DNA of 64,000 bases from Pseudomonas sp. RGM2987 (GTDB lineage: Bacteria > Pseudomonadota > Gammaproteobacteria > Pseudomonadales > Pseudomonadaceae), in NCBI RefSeq assembly GCF_022952855.1, contig NZ_JALJDX010000214.1:1-64000 (forward strand). The letters run 5' to 3'. The position numbers and the translations under genes were made by a program. Shown here piece by piece: positions 25,015 to 32,606 of the stretch (position 1 is the stretch's first letter; every line of letters starts with the position of its first letter). The notes under the pieces were generated by a model, which did no database searches, was not told the DNA's origin, and was given only the letters and a program-made list of their open reading frames with translations.

Positions 25015-25839
25015 TCATTTACCGGCGTTGATGGTCACTGTCTTGATCGCACCCAATTCCAGGTCCCACTTTTTCAAGATGGCCTGGTAGCTGCCGTCAT
25101 CGACCATGCTTTGCAATGCCACTTTCACAGCCTCGCTCAGCTCAGGCTTTTTCTTGCTCACGCCAAGGCCGGTGAACTGCACGGAAATCGGCTGGCCGAC
25201 GCTCTTGTACATGTCCTTTTCCTGGGTCTTGAGGTAGGACAAGGTTTCGCTGCCCTGCATGGCCGCATCGATACGGCTTTGGCGCAGCTGTGCACGGGCG
25301 TCCGCCGAACCTTCGGTACCGATCACGACGATGGCCGGTTTGCCGGCCGCCTCACAATTGGCCTTGCTGAACTCGGCGATTTCCGCCGGAAAGGTGGTAC
25401 GGCGGCTGGTGCCGACTTTCTTGCCGCACAGGTCGGTGACGTCGTTGGTGTCCTTGTTTTTCTGCAAGGTGTAGAACTGCGGACCGCTGGTGAAGTAGTC
25501 GACGAACGTCACGCTGGCCTGGCGCTCGGCGGTGTCGGTCATGCCCGATAGCACCATGTCCACCCGGTCGGTGGTCAGGGCGTTGATCATCTGTTCGAAG
25601 CCGGTTTCCTGCCATTTGATCTTCACGCCCAGGCGTTCGGCCAGGGCATTGCCCAGGTCATAGTCCAGACCGGTCAAGGTGTTGGTGGCCGGGTCCTTGA
25701 AATCCATCGGCGGGTAGTTCGGCATGATCGCCACGACAACCTCGCCCTTGTCCTTGATGCTCGCGGGTAAATCGGCGGCGAAGCTGACGCTGGAAGCCAT
25801 CAGGCCGGCGAGTACTGCTGGGATTACGAAATTCTTCAT
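25015..25839 (-). CDS. ABC transporter periplasmic binding protein, polar amino acid type
   Basis: A 274-residue family 3 solute-binding protein. Signal peptide: FVIPAVLAGLMASSVSFAA. Domain I holds GEVVVAIMPNYPPMDFKD and GLDYDLGNALAERLGVKIKW, then VDMVLSGMTDTAERQ, all typical of polar amino acid binders. The residue after the third motif normally contacting the alpha-amino and carboxyl groups is present (Arg in GTSRRT). Together with the next two genes it forms a one-permease importer. Its neighbours (lyase, epimerase-like, deacetylases) suggest a modified or N-linked amino acid as ligand. Confidence 0.92.
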   Translation of the reverse strand: MKNFVIPAVLAGLMASSVSFAADLPASIKDKGEVVVAIMPNYPPMDFKDPATNTLTGLDYDLGNALAERLGVKIKWQETGFEQMINALTTDRVDMVLSGMTDTAERQASVTFVDYFTSGPQFYTLQKNKDTNDVTDLCGKKVGTSRRTTFPAEIAEFSKANCEAAGKPAIVVIGTEGSADARAQLRQSRIDAAMQGSETLSYLKTQEKDMYKSVGQPISVQFTGLGVSKKKPELSEAVKVALQSMVDDGSYQAILKKWDLELGAIKTVTINAGK

Positions 25840-25877
25840 GGTCGTTCTCTTATGAGTGTTGTGGCGCCAGACGGCGC

Positions 25878-26642
25878 TTAGGTTCGAACGGCAGAAATGA
25901 AGCTTTGGGTGCGCGGGTTTTGTGGACTTATTAGGATTTCTTCGGGGCTTCCAGCCTCCACGATCTGCCCGCCGTCCATGAACACCATGCGATTGGAAAC
26001 CTCGCGGGCGAAGCCCAGTTCATGGGTGACGACGATCATGGTCATGCCGGTCTGCGCCAGATCGCGCATTACCGACAGCACCTCACCGACCAGTTCCGGG
26101 TCGAGTGCCGAAGTGGGTTCATCGAACAGCATCAGCTTGGGTCGCATGGCCAGGGCGCGGGCGATCGCCACCCGTTGCTGTTGGCCGCCCGACAGTTCGA
26201 TCGGGTAGCTGTTGCGTTTGTCGGCCAGGCCGACCCGCGCCAGTAACTCCAATGCTTCTTCGTGTGCTTCCTTGGGCGAGCGCTTGAGCACCTGGCAGGG
26301 GCCTTCGATGATGTTTTGCAGCACTGTCATGTGCGGGAACAGGTTGAAGCGCTGGAACACCATGCCGGTGGCCAGGCGTTGCCGGGCGATCTGCGACTCG
26401 TTGAGCTCGTGGAGTTTGTTGCCGACCACGCGGTAACCCACCAGTTCGCCGTCGACCCACAGACCGCCCTTGTCGATCTTTTCCAGTTGGTTGACGCAGC
26501 GCAGCAAGGTGCTCTTGCCCGAGCCGGACGGCCCGATGATGCACAACACTTCTCCTTGCTCGACTTCGATATTGATGTCTTTGAGGGCGTGGTACTGGTC
26601 GTAGTATTTGTTCAGGCTCACGGCCTTGACGATGCTTCTCAT
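25878..26642 (-). CDS. amino acid ABC transporter ATP-binding protein
   Basis: A 254-residue ATPase of the GlnQ/HisP class: Walker [10 protein letters not shown] near 39-47, signature LSGGQQQR, Walker [13 protein letters not shown] and the H-loop [11 protein letters not shown]. Start [14 protein letters not shown] at 26642 has AGGGA 7 nt upstream; the frame continuing to 26708 lacks one. It is 10 nt after the permease stop, in operon. Confidence 0.95.
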   Translation of the reverse strand: MRSIVKAVSLNKYYDQYHALKDINIEVEQGEVLCIIGPSGSGKSTLLRCVNQLEKIDKGGLWVDGELVGYRVVGNKLHELNESQIARQRLATGMVFQRFNLFPHMTVLQNIIEGPCQVLKRSPKEAHEEALELLARVGLADKRNSYPIELSGGQQQRVAIARALAMRPKLMLFDEPTSALDPELVGEVLSVMRDLAQTGMTMIVVTHELGFAREVSNRMVFMDGGQIVEAGSPEEILISPQNPRTQSFISAVRT

Positions 26643-26652
26643 GTCGCTTCCC

Positions 26653-27531
26653 TCACGAACGCTTGCCGGCGCCGCGAGCGAAACGACGCTCCAGACGACT
26701 TTGACCAAAGGACAGCACCGTGACCGCAGCCAGGTACCAGATACCCGCGACGATCAGCAACTCCATGACCCGGGCGTTGGCGTAGTAGATGTTCTGGGCG
26801 TTGTAGAGCAGTTCCGAATACTGGATGACGCTCGCCAGCGACGTCATCTTCACCATGCCGATGAACTCGTTACCCACCGGCGGAATAATGATCCGCATGG
26901 CTTGCGGCAGGATGATCCGGCGCAGGGCTTGCAGGCGCGGCATGCCGATGGACTTGGCGGCTTCGTACTGGCCAGTGTCCACGGACAGCAGGCCGGCGCG
27001 CACCACTTCGGCGGTGTAGGCGCCCTGGTTGATGCTCAAGCCGAGCAGGGCCGCCACGAACGGCGTCATCAGGCTCACAGTGTCTATTTCGAACAGACCG
27101 GGAATGCCGATGGTGGGGAAAATCAGCGCCAGGTTGAACCACAACAGCAGTTGCAAGATCAGCGGCGTACCGCGGAACAACCAGGTGTAGGTCAACGCCA
27201 CGTAGCGCAGGACCGGGTTGGCCGACATGCGCATGATCGCGGTGATCACCCCGAACACGATCCCCAGCGCCATGGCCAGCACGGCCATGACGATGGTGTT
27301 GAACAAGCCCCACAGAATGGCCTGGGAGGTGAGGAACTGGCCGATGTATGACCATTCGATCTTGCCTTCGGCGAAGGCCCGCACCAGGCCCAGCAGCGCA
27401 ACGACGATCACCGTGGCGAAGAAGATGCGCCCGTAATAGCGCCGTGGCACATGCTGGTACTGGGTTATGTCGAACTGGTTTTCCGCCAGTTTGCGCTCCG
27501 CCTGGAGTTGTTCTGCCTGGGTCTGGCTCAT
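26653..27531 (-). CDS. amino acid ABC transporter permease
   Basis: A 292-residue HisM/GlnP-type permease. A cytosolic N-terminal stretch of about 35 residues precedes the membrane domain, longer than usual. The family EAA loop is seen as [20 protein letters not shown], then ILPQA and [17 protein letters not shown]. Only one permease is encoded, so the channel is presumably a homodimer. GGAG precedes the ATG. Confidence 0.94.
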   Translation of the reverse strand: MSQTQAEQLQAERKLAENQFDITQYQHVPRRYYGRIFFATVIVVALLGLVRAFAEGKIEWSYIGQFLTSQAILWGLFNTIVMAVLAMALGIVFGVITAIMRMSANPVLRYVALTYTWLFRGTPLILQLLLWFNLALIFPTIGIPGLFEIDTVSLMTPFVAALLGLSINQGAYTAEVVRAGLLSVDTGQYEAAKSIGMPRLQALRRIILPQAMRIIIPPVGNEFIGMVKMTSLASVIQYSELLYNAQNIYYANARVMELLIVAGIWYLAAVTVLSFGQSRLERRFARGAGKRS

Positions 27532-27575
27532 GTTGGTTCTCCGTACACTTTATTCGGGTCAAACACCTGGTCCTT

Positions 27576-27662
27576 GTGGGAGCGAGCTTGCTCGCGAAGG
27601 CGTCCGATCAGTCGCTACTCGATTGCCTGACCCACCGCTTTCGCGAGCAAGCCCGCTCCCAC
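27576..27662. repeat. REP pair (BIME-like), copy B, inverted relative to copy A
   Basis: Arms GTGGGAGCGAGCTTGCTCGC (from 27576) and CGAGCAAGCCCGCTCCCAC (to 27662). The 33-nt centre TCCGATCAGTCGCTACTCGA... is the reverse complement of copy A's centre with about two mismatches. Copies A and B therefore form a long inverted repeat around the three transporter genes. Confidence 0.88.
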
Positions 27663-27675
27663 AGGAGTGTTTGAT

Positions 27676-29103
27676 TCAGAGGCGGAACCCCTGGTAGTCC
27701 TCGGTCCACTCCTGCTGCGCGGCGAGGGCGGTTTTCAGGCGGCCGATCTGCTCACGCACCTGCTGCGGGGCGGTGCCGCCATGGCCACTGCGAGCGGCAA
27801 TCGCTGCCTCCAGGGTCAGGCTTTCGCGCACTTCTGGCGTCAGGCGCGGGTCAATCTCGGCCAGCAGCGCCGGGGAGGCATCCCACAATTCAATGTCGTG
27901 TTGCTCACAGGCCTTGACCAGCGCACCGGTGATTTCGTGGGCTTCCTTGAACGGCACACCGCGCATGGCCAGCCAATCGGCGACCTCGGTGGCGAGGGTG
28001 AAGCCCAGCGGCGCCTGACGCCGCAGTTCCTCGACATTGACCTGCATGGTCGCAACCATTCCGGCCATTGCCGGCAGTACCAGTAGCAGCGTGTCGACGC
28101 TGTCCAGAACGCCGCTTTTGTCTTCGCTCAAGTCGCGGTTGTAGGACAGCGGCAGCGATTTGAGGGTGGACAACAGGCCGGTCAGGTTACCGATCAAGCG
28201 ACCGGCCTTGCCGCGCGCCAGTTCGGCAATGTCCGGGTTCTTTTTCTGCGGCATGATCGAACTGCCGGTGGCGTAGGCATCGTCCAGCGTGACCCAGCGA
28301 AATTGCCGCGACGACCACAAGCAAAACTCTTCAGCGAGGCGGGAAATGTTGATCCCGAGCATGCTGGCGATGAACAGGAATTCGGCGACGTGGTCGCGGC
28401 TGGCGACGGCGTCGATGGAGTTCTCGCACACCCCGCTGTAGCCCATTTCCCTGGCCGAATGCTCGGGCTGGCGAGCGATGGCGGAACCGGCCATGGCTGC
28501 TGCGCCCAATGGCGACAGCGAGGTGCGCGCATCCCAATCCACCAGGCGTTGCACGTCGCGCAGCATCGCTTGGGCGTGGGCCAGCAGGTGATGAGCGAAG
28601 ACAATCGGTTGCGCTTGCTGCAGGTGGGTGAAACCCGGGCAAATACTCTCGACGTGTTGTTCGGCCTGGGTCACCAGCGCTTGTTGCAAGGCCAGCACTT
28701 CGACGGCCAGGGTTCGGACGTGATCGCGCAGGAACAGGCGCAGGTCGTTGGCAGTCTGGTCGTTGCGCGAGCGCCCGGCACGCAGCTTGCCGCCGAGGGC
28801 GCCGAGACGCTCGGTCAGCAGGCGCTCGATGAAGGTATGGACGTCCTCGTCGTCCAGGGTCGGGGCGATGCTACCGGCAGCGAAGTCGGTACCGATCTGG
28901 TCCAGGGCGGCGAGCATGGTCCGGGTTTCTTCTTCGCTCAGCAGACCGGCGCGTTGCAGTTCCCCGGCATGGGCCTTGGACCCGGCGAGGTCGTAAGGGG
29001 TCAGGCGAAAATAGCGCTCAGGGCAACGCGACAGGGCCGCCAGTGCCTCGGACGGGCCGCTTTTGAAACGTGCACCCCAGAGTCGATCAGTGGTTTGAGA
29101 CAT
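27676..29103 (-). CDS. argininosuccinate lyase family C-N lyase
   Basis: A 475-residue member of the fumarase/aspartase superfamily, argininosuccinate lyase branch: RSRNDQ at 111-116, THLQQAQP at 159-166 with general base His160, and the signature GSSIMPQKKNP at 280-290 with catalytic Ser281/282. It departs from housekeeping ArgH at usually fixed places: RAGRSRND in place of HTGRSRND and YNRDLSEDK (321-329) in place of the D-x-Q-E-D-K run. Placement with a transporter, an MmgE/PrpD protein and amide hydrolases rather than with arg genes suggests cleavage of an N-substituted aspartate (EDDS or iminodisuccinate lyase logic). ArgH activity is not excluded. AAGGA precedes the ATG. Confidence 0.9.
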   Translation of the reverse strand: MSQTTDRLWGARFKSGPSEALAALSRCPERYFRLTPYDLAGSKAHAGELQRAGLLSEEETRTMLAALDQIGTDFAAGSIAPTLDDEDVHTFIERLLTERLGALGGKLRAGRSRNDQTANDLRLFLRDHVRTLAVEVLALQQALVTQAEQHVESICPGFTHLQQAQPIVFAHHLLAHAQAMLRDVQRLVDWDARTSLSPLGAAAMAGSAIARQPEHSAREMGYSGVCENSIDAVASRDHVAEFLFIASMLGINISRLAEEFCLWSSRQFRWVTLDDAYATGSSIMPQKKNPDIAELARGKAGRLIGNLTGLLSTLKSLPLSYNRDLSEDKSGVLDSVDTLLLVLPAMAGMVATMQVNVEELRRQAPLGFTLATEVADWLAMRGVPFKEAHEITGALVKACEQHDIELWDASPALLAEIDPRLTPEVRESLTLEAAIAARSGHGGTAPQQVREQIGRLKTALAAQQEWTEDYQGFRL

Positions 29104-29418
29104 TTTTTTTCCTTCTCGGTAAAGCGAACTTCAAGCGTTGTGCCTGGCCCGGAACTTTCGCCCCTGGACGGTGGAAATCCACCCGGCGTGGCTCGGCTTA
29201 GTTAGTCATCAAGGGCAGGGGACAAGCGCAGTTTGGAAGCGGAAAGGGCTGATCAAAGTGTCAGCTTTTAATGTCGAAAAATCAGTGAGTTGGCACTTGG
29301 GTGCGAAAAATATTAACGGTTGCCAAGCTTGGTTTTCTGTGATCATTATTATTAGCCAGCGTTGTTTTTGTTGTTGGGCACAGAGTGTTGAATAGGGCGC
29401 CAGAGGTAAATAAGCATT
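29104..29418. promoter_or_regulatory. divergent control region between lyase and LysR
   Basis: A 315-nt region with an AT-rich half (about 29250-29400) and the 10-nt palindrome CCAAGCTTGG at 29323-29332, a plausible LysR half-site pair. Promoters for both the leftward catabolic block and the rightward LysR gene must lie here. No coding ORF is supported. Confidence 0.5.
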
Positions 29419-30384
29419 ATGGAAACCCCACTTTCCAATTCCGGAAACCCGCCGCCTAAACCGCCTCACCGGGCTCCGCTGGCGCTCAGCGGCCTGGACT
29501 TCAAACTGCTCAAAGTCTTCAAGGCAGTGGTCGAGGCCGGAGGTTTCAGCGCTGCGCAGAACGAGCTGAACGTGGGATTGGCGGCGATCAGCAAACAGAT
29601 CTCCGATTTGGAGATCCGGATTGGCATGCGCTTGTGTACCCGAGGCCGCGAGGGGTTTCACCTGACCGAAGAAGGCAAGTTGGTGTATCAGGCATCCATT
29701 GATCTTTTTGCCTCGGTCGACAACTTTCGAGACCGGCTTAGTTCGGCTCAGAATGAACTTGTCGGCGACCTTGGGGTGGGAGTGATTGACAATACTATTT
29801 CCGACCCTGACTCACCGTTAGTTTCAGCCCTTAGACGAATAAACGAAGAATCGCCAAAAGTAAGGCTGCAACTTCAAGCGTCGCAGTTGGATGAAGTGGA
29901 GCGTGGGGTGGTAGAGGGCCGACTAGTGGCCGGGATCGTCCCGGTTTACCAACAGCGGGAGGAATTTGACTACTACGCTTTGTACCAGGAGCGCTCGCTG
30001 GTTTATTGCGCGCAGGGGCATCCGTTATTCGATGTGCCAGAGACGCAGATCAATAGCGAGATGCTCAAGGAATATGAATGCGTCAACCATCGCTATGCGA
30101 TTCACCGAGATAAACAGAATTTCGCCCGTTACGACAGCTTTTCTGCCTCGGCGACCCAGGTGGAAGCAGTTGCGCTGCTGGTCAAGACGGGCCGTTTCGT
30201 AGGCTTTTTACCGCAACACTACGCCGCCGCAATGGTGGAGCAGGGCCTTATGCGCGCTGTACGTCCGGACTTGATTAGTATCGTCACGCCTTTCAACCTG
30301 ATCTTGCGGCACAACACGGTTCGCAGCCCGCTGGTCAAGGCATTCGCCCAAGCGCTTGGGGTGGATTTGAAAGCGTCACAATGA
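29419..30384 (+). CDS. LysR-type regulator of the C-N lyase block
   Basis: A 321-residue LysR protein with an unusually long 28-residue proline-rich start before the helix-turn-helix (LLKVFKAVVEAGGFSAAQNE, LNVGLAAISKQISDLE). The effector domain begins near 110. It is divergent from the lyase-transporter block and is its probable regulator. Codon use in the second half is slightly more AT-rich than its neighbours. Confidence 0.93.
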   Translation: METPLSNSGNPPPKPPHRAPLALSGLDFKLLKVFKAVVEAGGFSAAQNELNVGLAAISKQISDLEIRIGMRLCTRGREGFHLTEEGKLVYQASIDLFASVDNFRDRLSSAQNELVGDLGVGVIDNTISDPDSPLVSALRRINEESPKVRLQLQASQLDEVERGVVEGRLVAGIVPVYQQREEFDYYALYQERSLVYCAQGHPLFDVPETQINSEMLKEYECVNHRYAIHRDKQNFARYDSFSASATQVEAVALLVKTGRFVGFLPQHYAAAMVEQGLMRAVRPDLISIVTPFNLILRHNTVRSPLVKAFAQALGVDLKASQ

Positions 30385-30539
30385 AGTTCACAATGGCGTT
30401 CCCGGCGTGCAACTTCAACTCTGGCAATGGAGCAGTTAACGGCGAACTTCGGGGCGTTCCACCAGTGCCGCGAAGATCATTGCGCCCAATAAGTGCAATG
30501 TCTGCCATCAAGAATCGGTCGCTGGATAATCGGCCAGCG

Positions 30540-30947
30540 CTAGGGCACCTCGAAATTCTCATAATCCAGGGAGATCGAGTCGCTCTGCGGATAGCTGACG
30601 TACACCATCTCCCCGTAGTTGCTGGCCACCAATACGTAGGGCCACTTGCCGTTTGCCTTTCGCAATTGCTCGTACAAAGGTAGGAAGAAGTCTTTGGTCT
30701 GACCTTGTGGATCGTACGGGACTTCGCCCTGGAAGATCGGATAACGTCCACCATTACACAACTGCACCCGTTCCAGCTTGATGCCGTTTTTCTCTAGCAC
30801 GGTGCGGGCAGGGTGCTGCCAGGTGGCCAGGTCGACATCCCTGCAATCGGTGGTCTTTTGGGTGTAGAGCTCAGTGTCCGGAAGGGCTGGGTACGCCATG
30901 GCCTGGCCGGTAAGGAACAACAACGCCAGGGAAAGAAGACGCGGCAT
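30540..30947 (-). CDS. hypothetical exported protein
   Basis: A 135-residue protein with a signal peptide (MPRLLSLALLFLTGQAMA). The mature part has two cysteines (DCRDVDL and QLCNGGRYP) that could form a disulfide, and ends YVSYPQSDSISLDYENFEVP. It resembles small periplasmic Pseudomonas proteins of unknown function. It converges with the LysR gene; the 155-nt gap has no clear terminator. Confidence 0.7.
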   Translation of the reverse strand: MPRLLSLALLFLTGQAMAYPALPDTELYTQKTTDCRDVDLATWQHPARTVLEKNGIKLERVQLCNGGRYPIFQGEVPYDPQGQTKDFFLPLYEQLRKANGKWPYVLVASNYGEMVYVSYPQSDSISLDYENFEVP

Positions 30948-31063
30948 GGTGGTAGTCCAGATAAAGGGGAGGACGATTGTAAGGGCTTTTCATCCCGATC
31001 CAAGAGGCTCGAGATGTTTGCGGGCGAACTGTCCCTTCCCACTGATATGGATTTGCGATGGCA

Positions 31064-31777
31064 TCAAATGGAGCGCTGATTCACTCTGGAAGACAACTGC
31101 TCGGCCGTTTCCTTGCGCTCCGAGTAGCGGTCCACCAGATATTCCTGACGATCACGCAGTAACAGTGTGAACTTCATGAGTTCCTCCATCACATCTACCA
31201 ATCGGTCGTAATACGCTGATGGCTTCATGCGGCCTGATTCATCAAACTCGGTAAACGCCTTGGCCACCGAAGACTGGTTCGGGATGGTGAACATTCGCAT
31301 CCATCGGCCCAGACCCCGTAGCTGATTGACCACGTTGAACGATTGCGAACCGCCGCATACTTGCATCACGGCAAGGGTCTTGCCCTGCGTAGGCCGTATG
31401 GCGCCCAGCGCCAGCGGAACCCAGTCGATCTGGGCCTTGAATACCGCGCTCATGGAGCCGTGTCGCTCAGGAGAGCACCACACTTGTCCCTCCGACCATT
31501 GCATCAATTCGCGCAGTTCTTGAACCTTGGGGTGGGTGTCAGGAGCGTCGTCCGGCAGCGGTAAGCCCGAAGGATCGAATATTTTCGTTTCCGCCCCAAA
31601 TTCTTCCAACAGACGCGCTGCTTCCTGGGTGACCAGACGGCTGAAAGAGCGTTCTCGTGTCGATCCATACAGCAGAAGAATTCGCGGCTTATGGAGGCGC
31701 GGGGTGGACGGGTTCAGTTGCTCCAAGGTGGGGATGTCAATCAAACCGACCTGTACGTTGGGCAATGTGTCTTGCAT
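31064..31777 (-). CDS. arsH: arsenical resistance protein ArsH
   Basis: A 237-residue flavodoxin-like NADPH:FMN reductase. [12 protein letters not shown] (FMN phosphate loop, about 36-47) and [18 protein letters not shown] (about 102-119) are ArsH hallmarks, followed by [13 protein letters not shown]. ArsH oxidises trivalent methyl and aryl arsenicals. ATG 31777 has AAGGAG 5 nt upstream. It follows arsC on the same strand with a 43-nt gap. Confidence 0.93.
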   Translation of the reverse strand: MQDTLPNVQVGLIDIPTLEQLNPSTPRLHKPRILLLYGSTRERSFSRLVTQEAARLLEEFGAETKIFDPSGLPLPDDAPDTHPKVQELRELMQWSEGQVWCSPERHGSMSAVFKAQIDWVPLALGAIRPTQGKTLAVMQVCGGSQSFNVVNQLRGLGRWMRMFTIPNQSSVAKAFTEFDESGRMKPSAYYDRLVDVMEELMKFTLLLRDRQEYLVDRYSERKETAEQLSSRVNQRSI

Positions 31778-31820
31778 ACAAACTCCTTCAGCCATGCCAT
31801 GCAGGGCTTTGCTTGATGCT

Positions 31821-32291
31821 TCAAAGCGTACCGATACGATTCAGCTCAGCTTGAAGTTGGTCGGTGCTCATCGTCTTGAGAGGCAAGGCGAAGAATGCGC
31901 TCAAGCGCTGCCGGATTTTAGCGAGGGTAGTCTCGAACGCCGCAGTAATGTCGGCCTCGGATCCGGTTGCTTCTGATGGATCGACCAAGCCCCAATGCGC
32001 CTTCAGGGCAGGTCCGAAAAACACTGGACAGGCCTCACCGGCCGCCCGATCGCAGACGGTAATGACGATGTCCGGTGGTGCGTCTTGAAAAGTGTCTGAA
32101 GCCTTGCTACTCAAGTTAGCCGTGGAAATACCTGCCGCCGCCAGCGTTTGCAAGGCGCGTACGTTGACACGTCCACTGGGAAAGCTTCCCGAGCTGCCTG
32201 CCTCCAAGCCTTGCGGTGCCAAATGATTGAACATCGCCTCGCAAAGGATGCTGCGACAGCTGTTGTGGGTGCACATGAACAGGACTTTCAT
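31821..32291 (-). CDS. arsC: arsenate reductase, thioredoxin-coupled type
   Basis: A 156-residue low-molecular-weight phosphatase-like ArsC. The P-loop CTHNSCR (Cys7-x5-Arg13) is intact, and two more cysteines, Cys80 (TVCDRA) and Cys88 (EACPVF), complete the redox relay expected of thioredoxin-linked enzymes. DPSEATG provides the general acid Asp. It reduces arsenate to arsenite. Start [11 protein letters not shown] at 32291 has GGAA upstream; the frame to 32555 is a non-coding extension. No arsenite pump (arsB or acr3) or arsR is present nearby, so arsenite export depends on genes elsewhere. Confidence 0.92.
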   Translation of the reverse strand: MKVLFMCTHNSCRSILCEAMFNHLAPQGLEAGSSGSFPSGRVNVRALQTLAAAGISTANLSSKASDTFQDAPPDIVITVCDRAAGEACPVFFGPALKAHWGLVDPSEATGSEADITAAFETTLAKIRQRLSAFFALPLKTMSTDQLQAELNRIGTL

Positions 32292-32606
32292 TGGGGGATT
32301 CCTTGGTCTGCAAGCTGAGGCCAAATGCCAGGGCGCGTAGGTCGGCGGGAGAATAGGCAGCTCCAGCAATGAGAATGGCTGTACGCCCGGTTCATGACCA
32401 GGGCTGCACATACGGAAAAATGAATATACGATTTCCCGTATATTCAGTAAAGCGAATAGGAAGTCTCCCTGCCTCCTGGTATTGCGCGAACCAGGCCTGC
32501 TGCCCAAGCGCAAACACGCCAATCGCTCTGAACCCCCGCGTCGCAAACCCCTCAAAACACTCGTTCAATGGCAGAATCTATCTCCTTTATCCTTTCGGAG
32601 GCCGCA
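32292..32606. other. ars upstream region with operator palindrome and possible gene relic
   Basis: This 315-nt stretch holds the palindrome at 32422-32445, listed separately. The minus-strand frame from about 32570 to 32446 reads in a protein-like way (ECFEGFATRGFRAIGV, then FALGQQAWFAQYQEAG) without a start codon, which may be a relic of a lost gene. The frame is too short to identify. Confidence 0.35.
32422..32445. promoter_or_regulatory. perfect inverted repeat, candidate ArsR operator
   Basis: GAATATACG-ATTTCC-CGTATATTC: 9-bp perfect arms with a 6-nt spacer, 131 nt upstream of arsC. AT-rich palindromes of this form are bound by ArsR/SmtB repressors. No arsR gene lies in the window, so the site would be served by a regulator elsewhere, or is left from a lost arsR. 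Confidence 0.55.

Noticed and set aside
24882-27662. Composite transposon around the ABC transporter
   Set aside because: The inverted repeats are REP-type palindromes; no transposase and no target-site duplications are visible.
27676-29103. Housekeeping argH
   Set aside because: No other arginine genes nearby, catabolic neighbours, and deviations at usually fixed positions; kept as a family-level call only.
29291-29305. Possible sigma-54 promoter (TGGCACTTGGGTGC) between the lyase and LysR
   Set aside because: GG and GC are one base too close (nine instead of ten bases between them), and it would read toward LysR.
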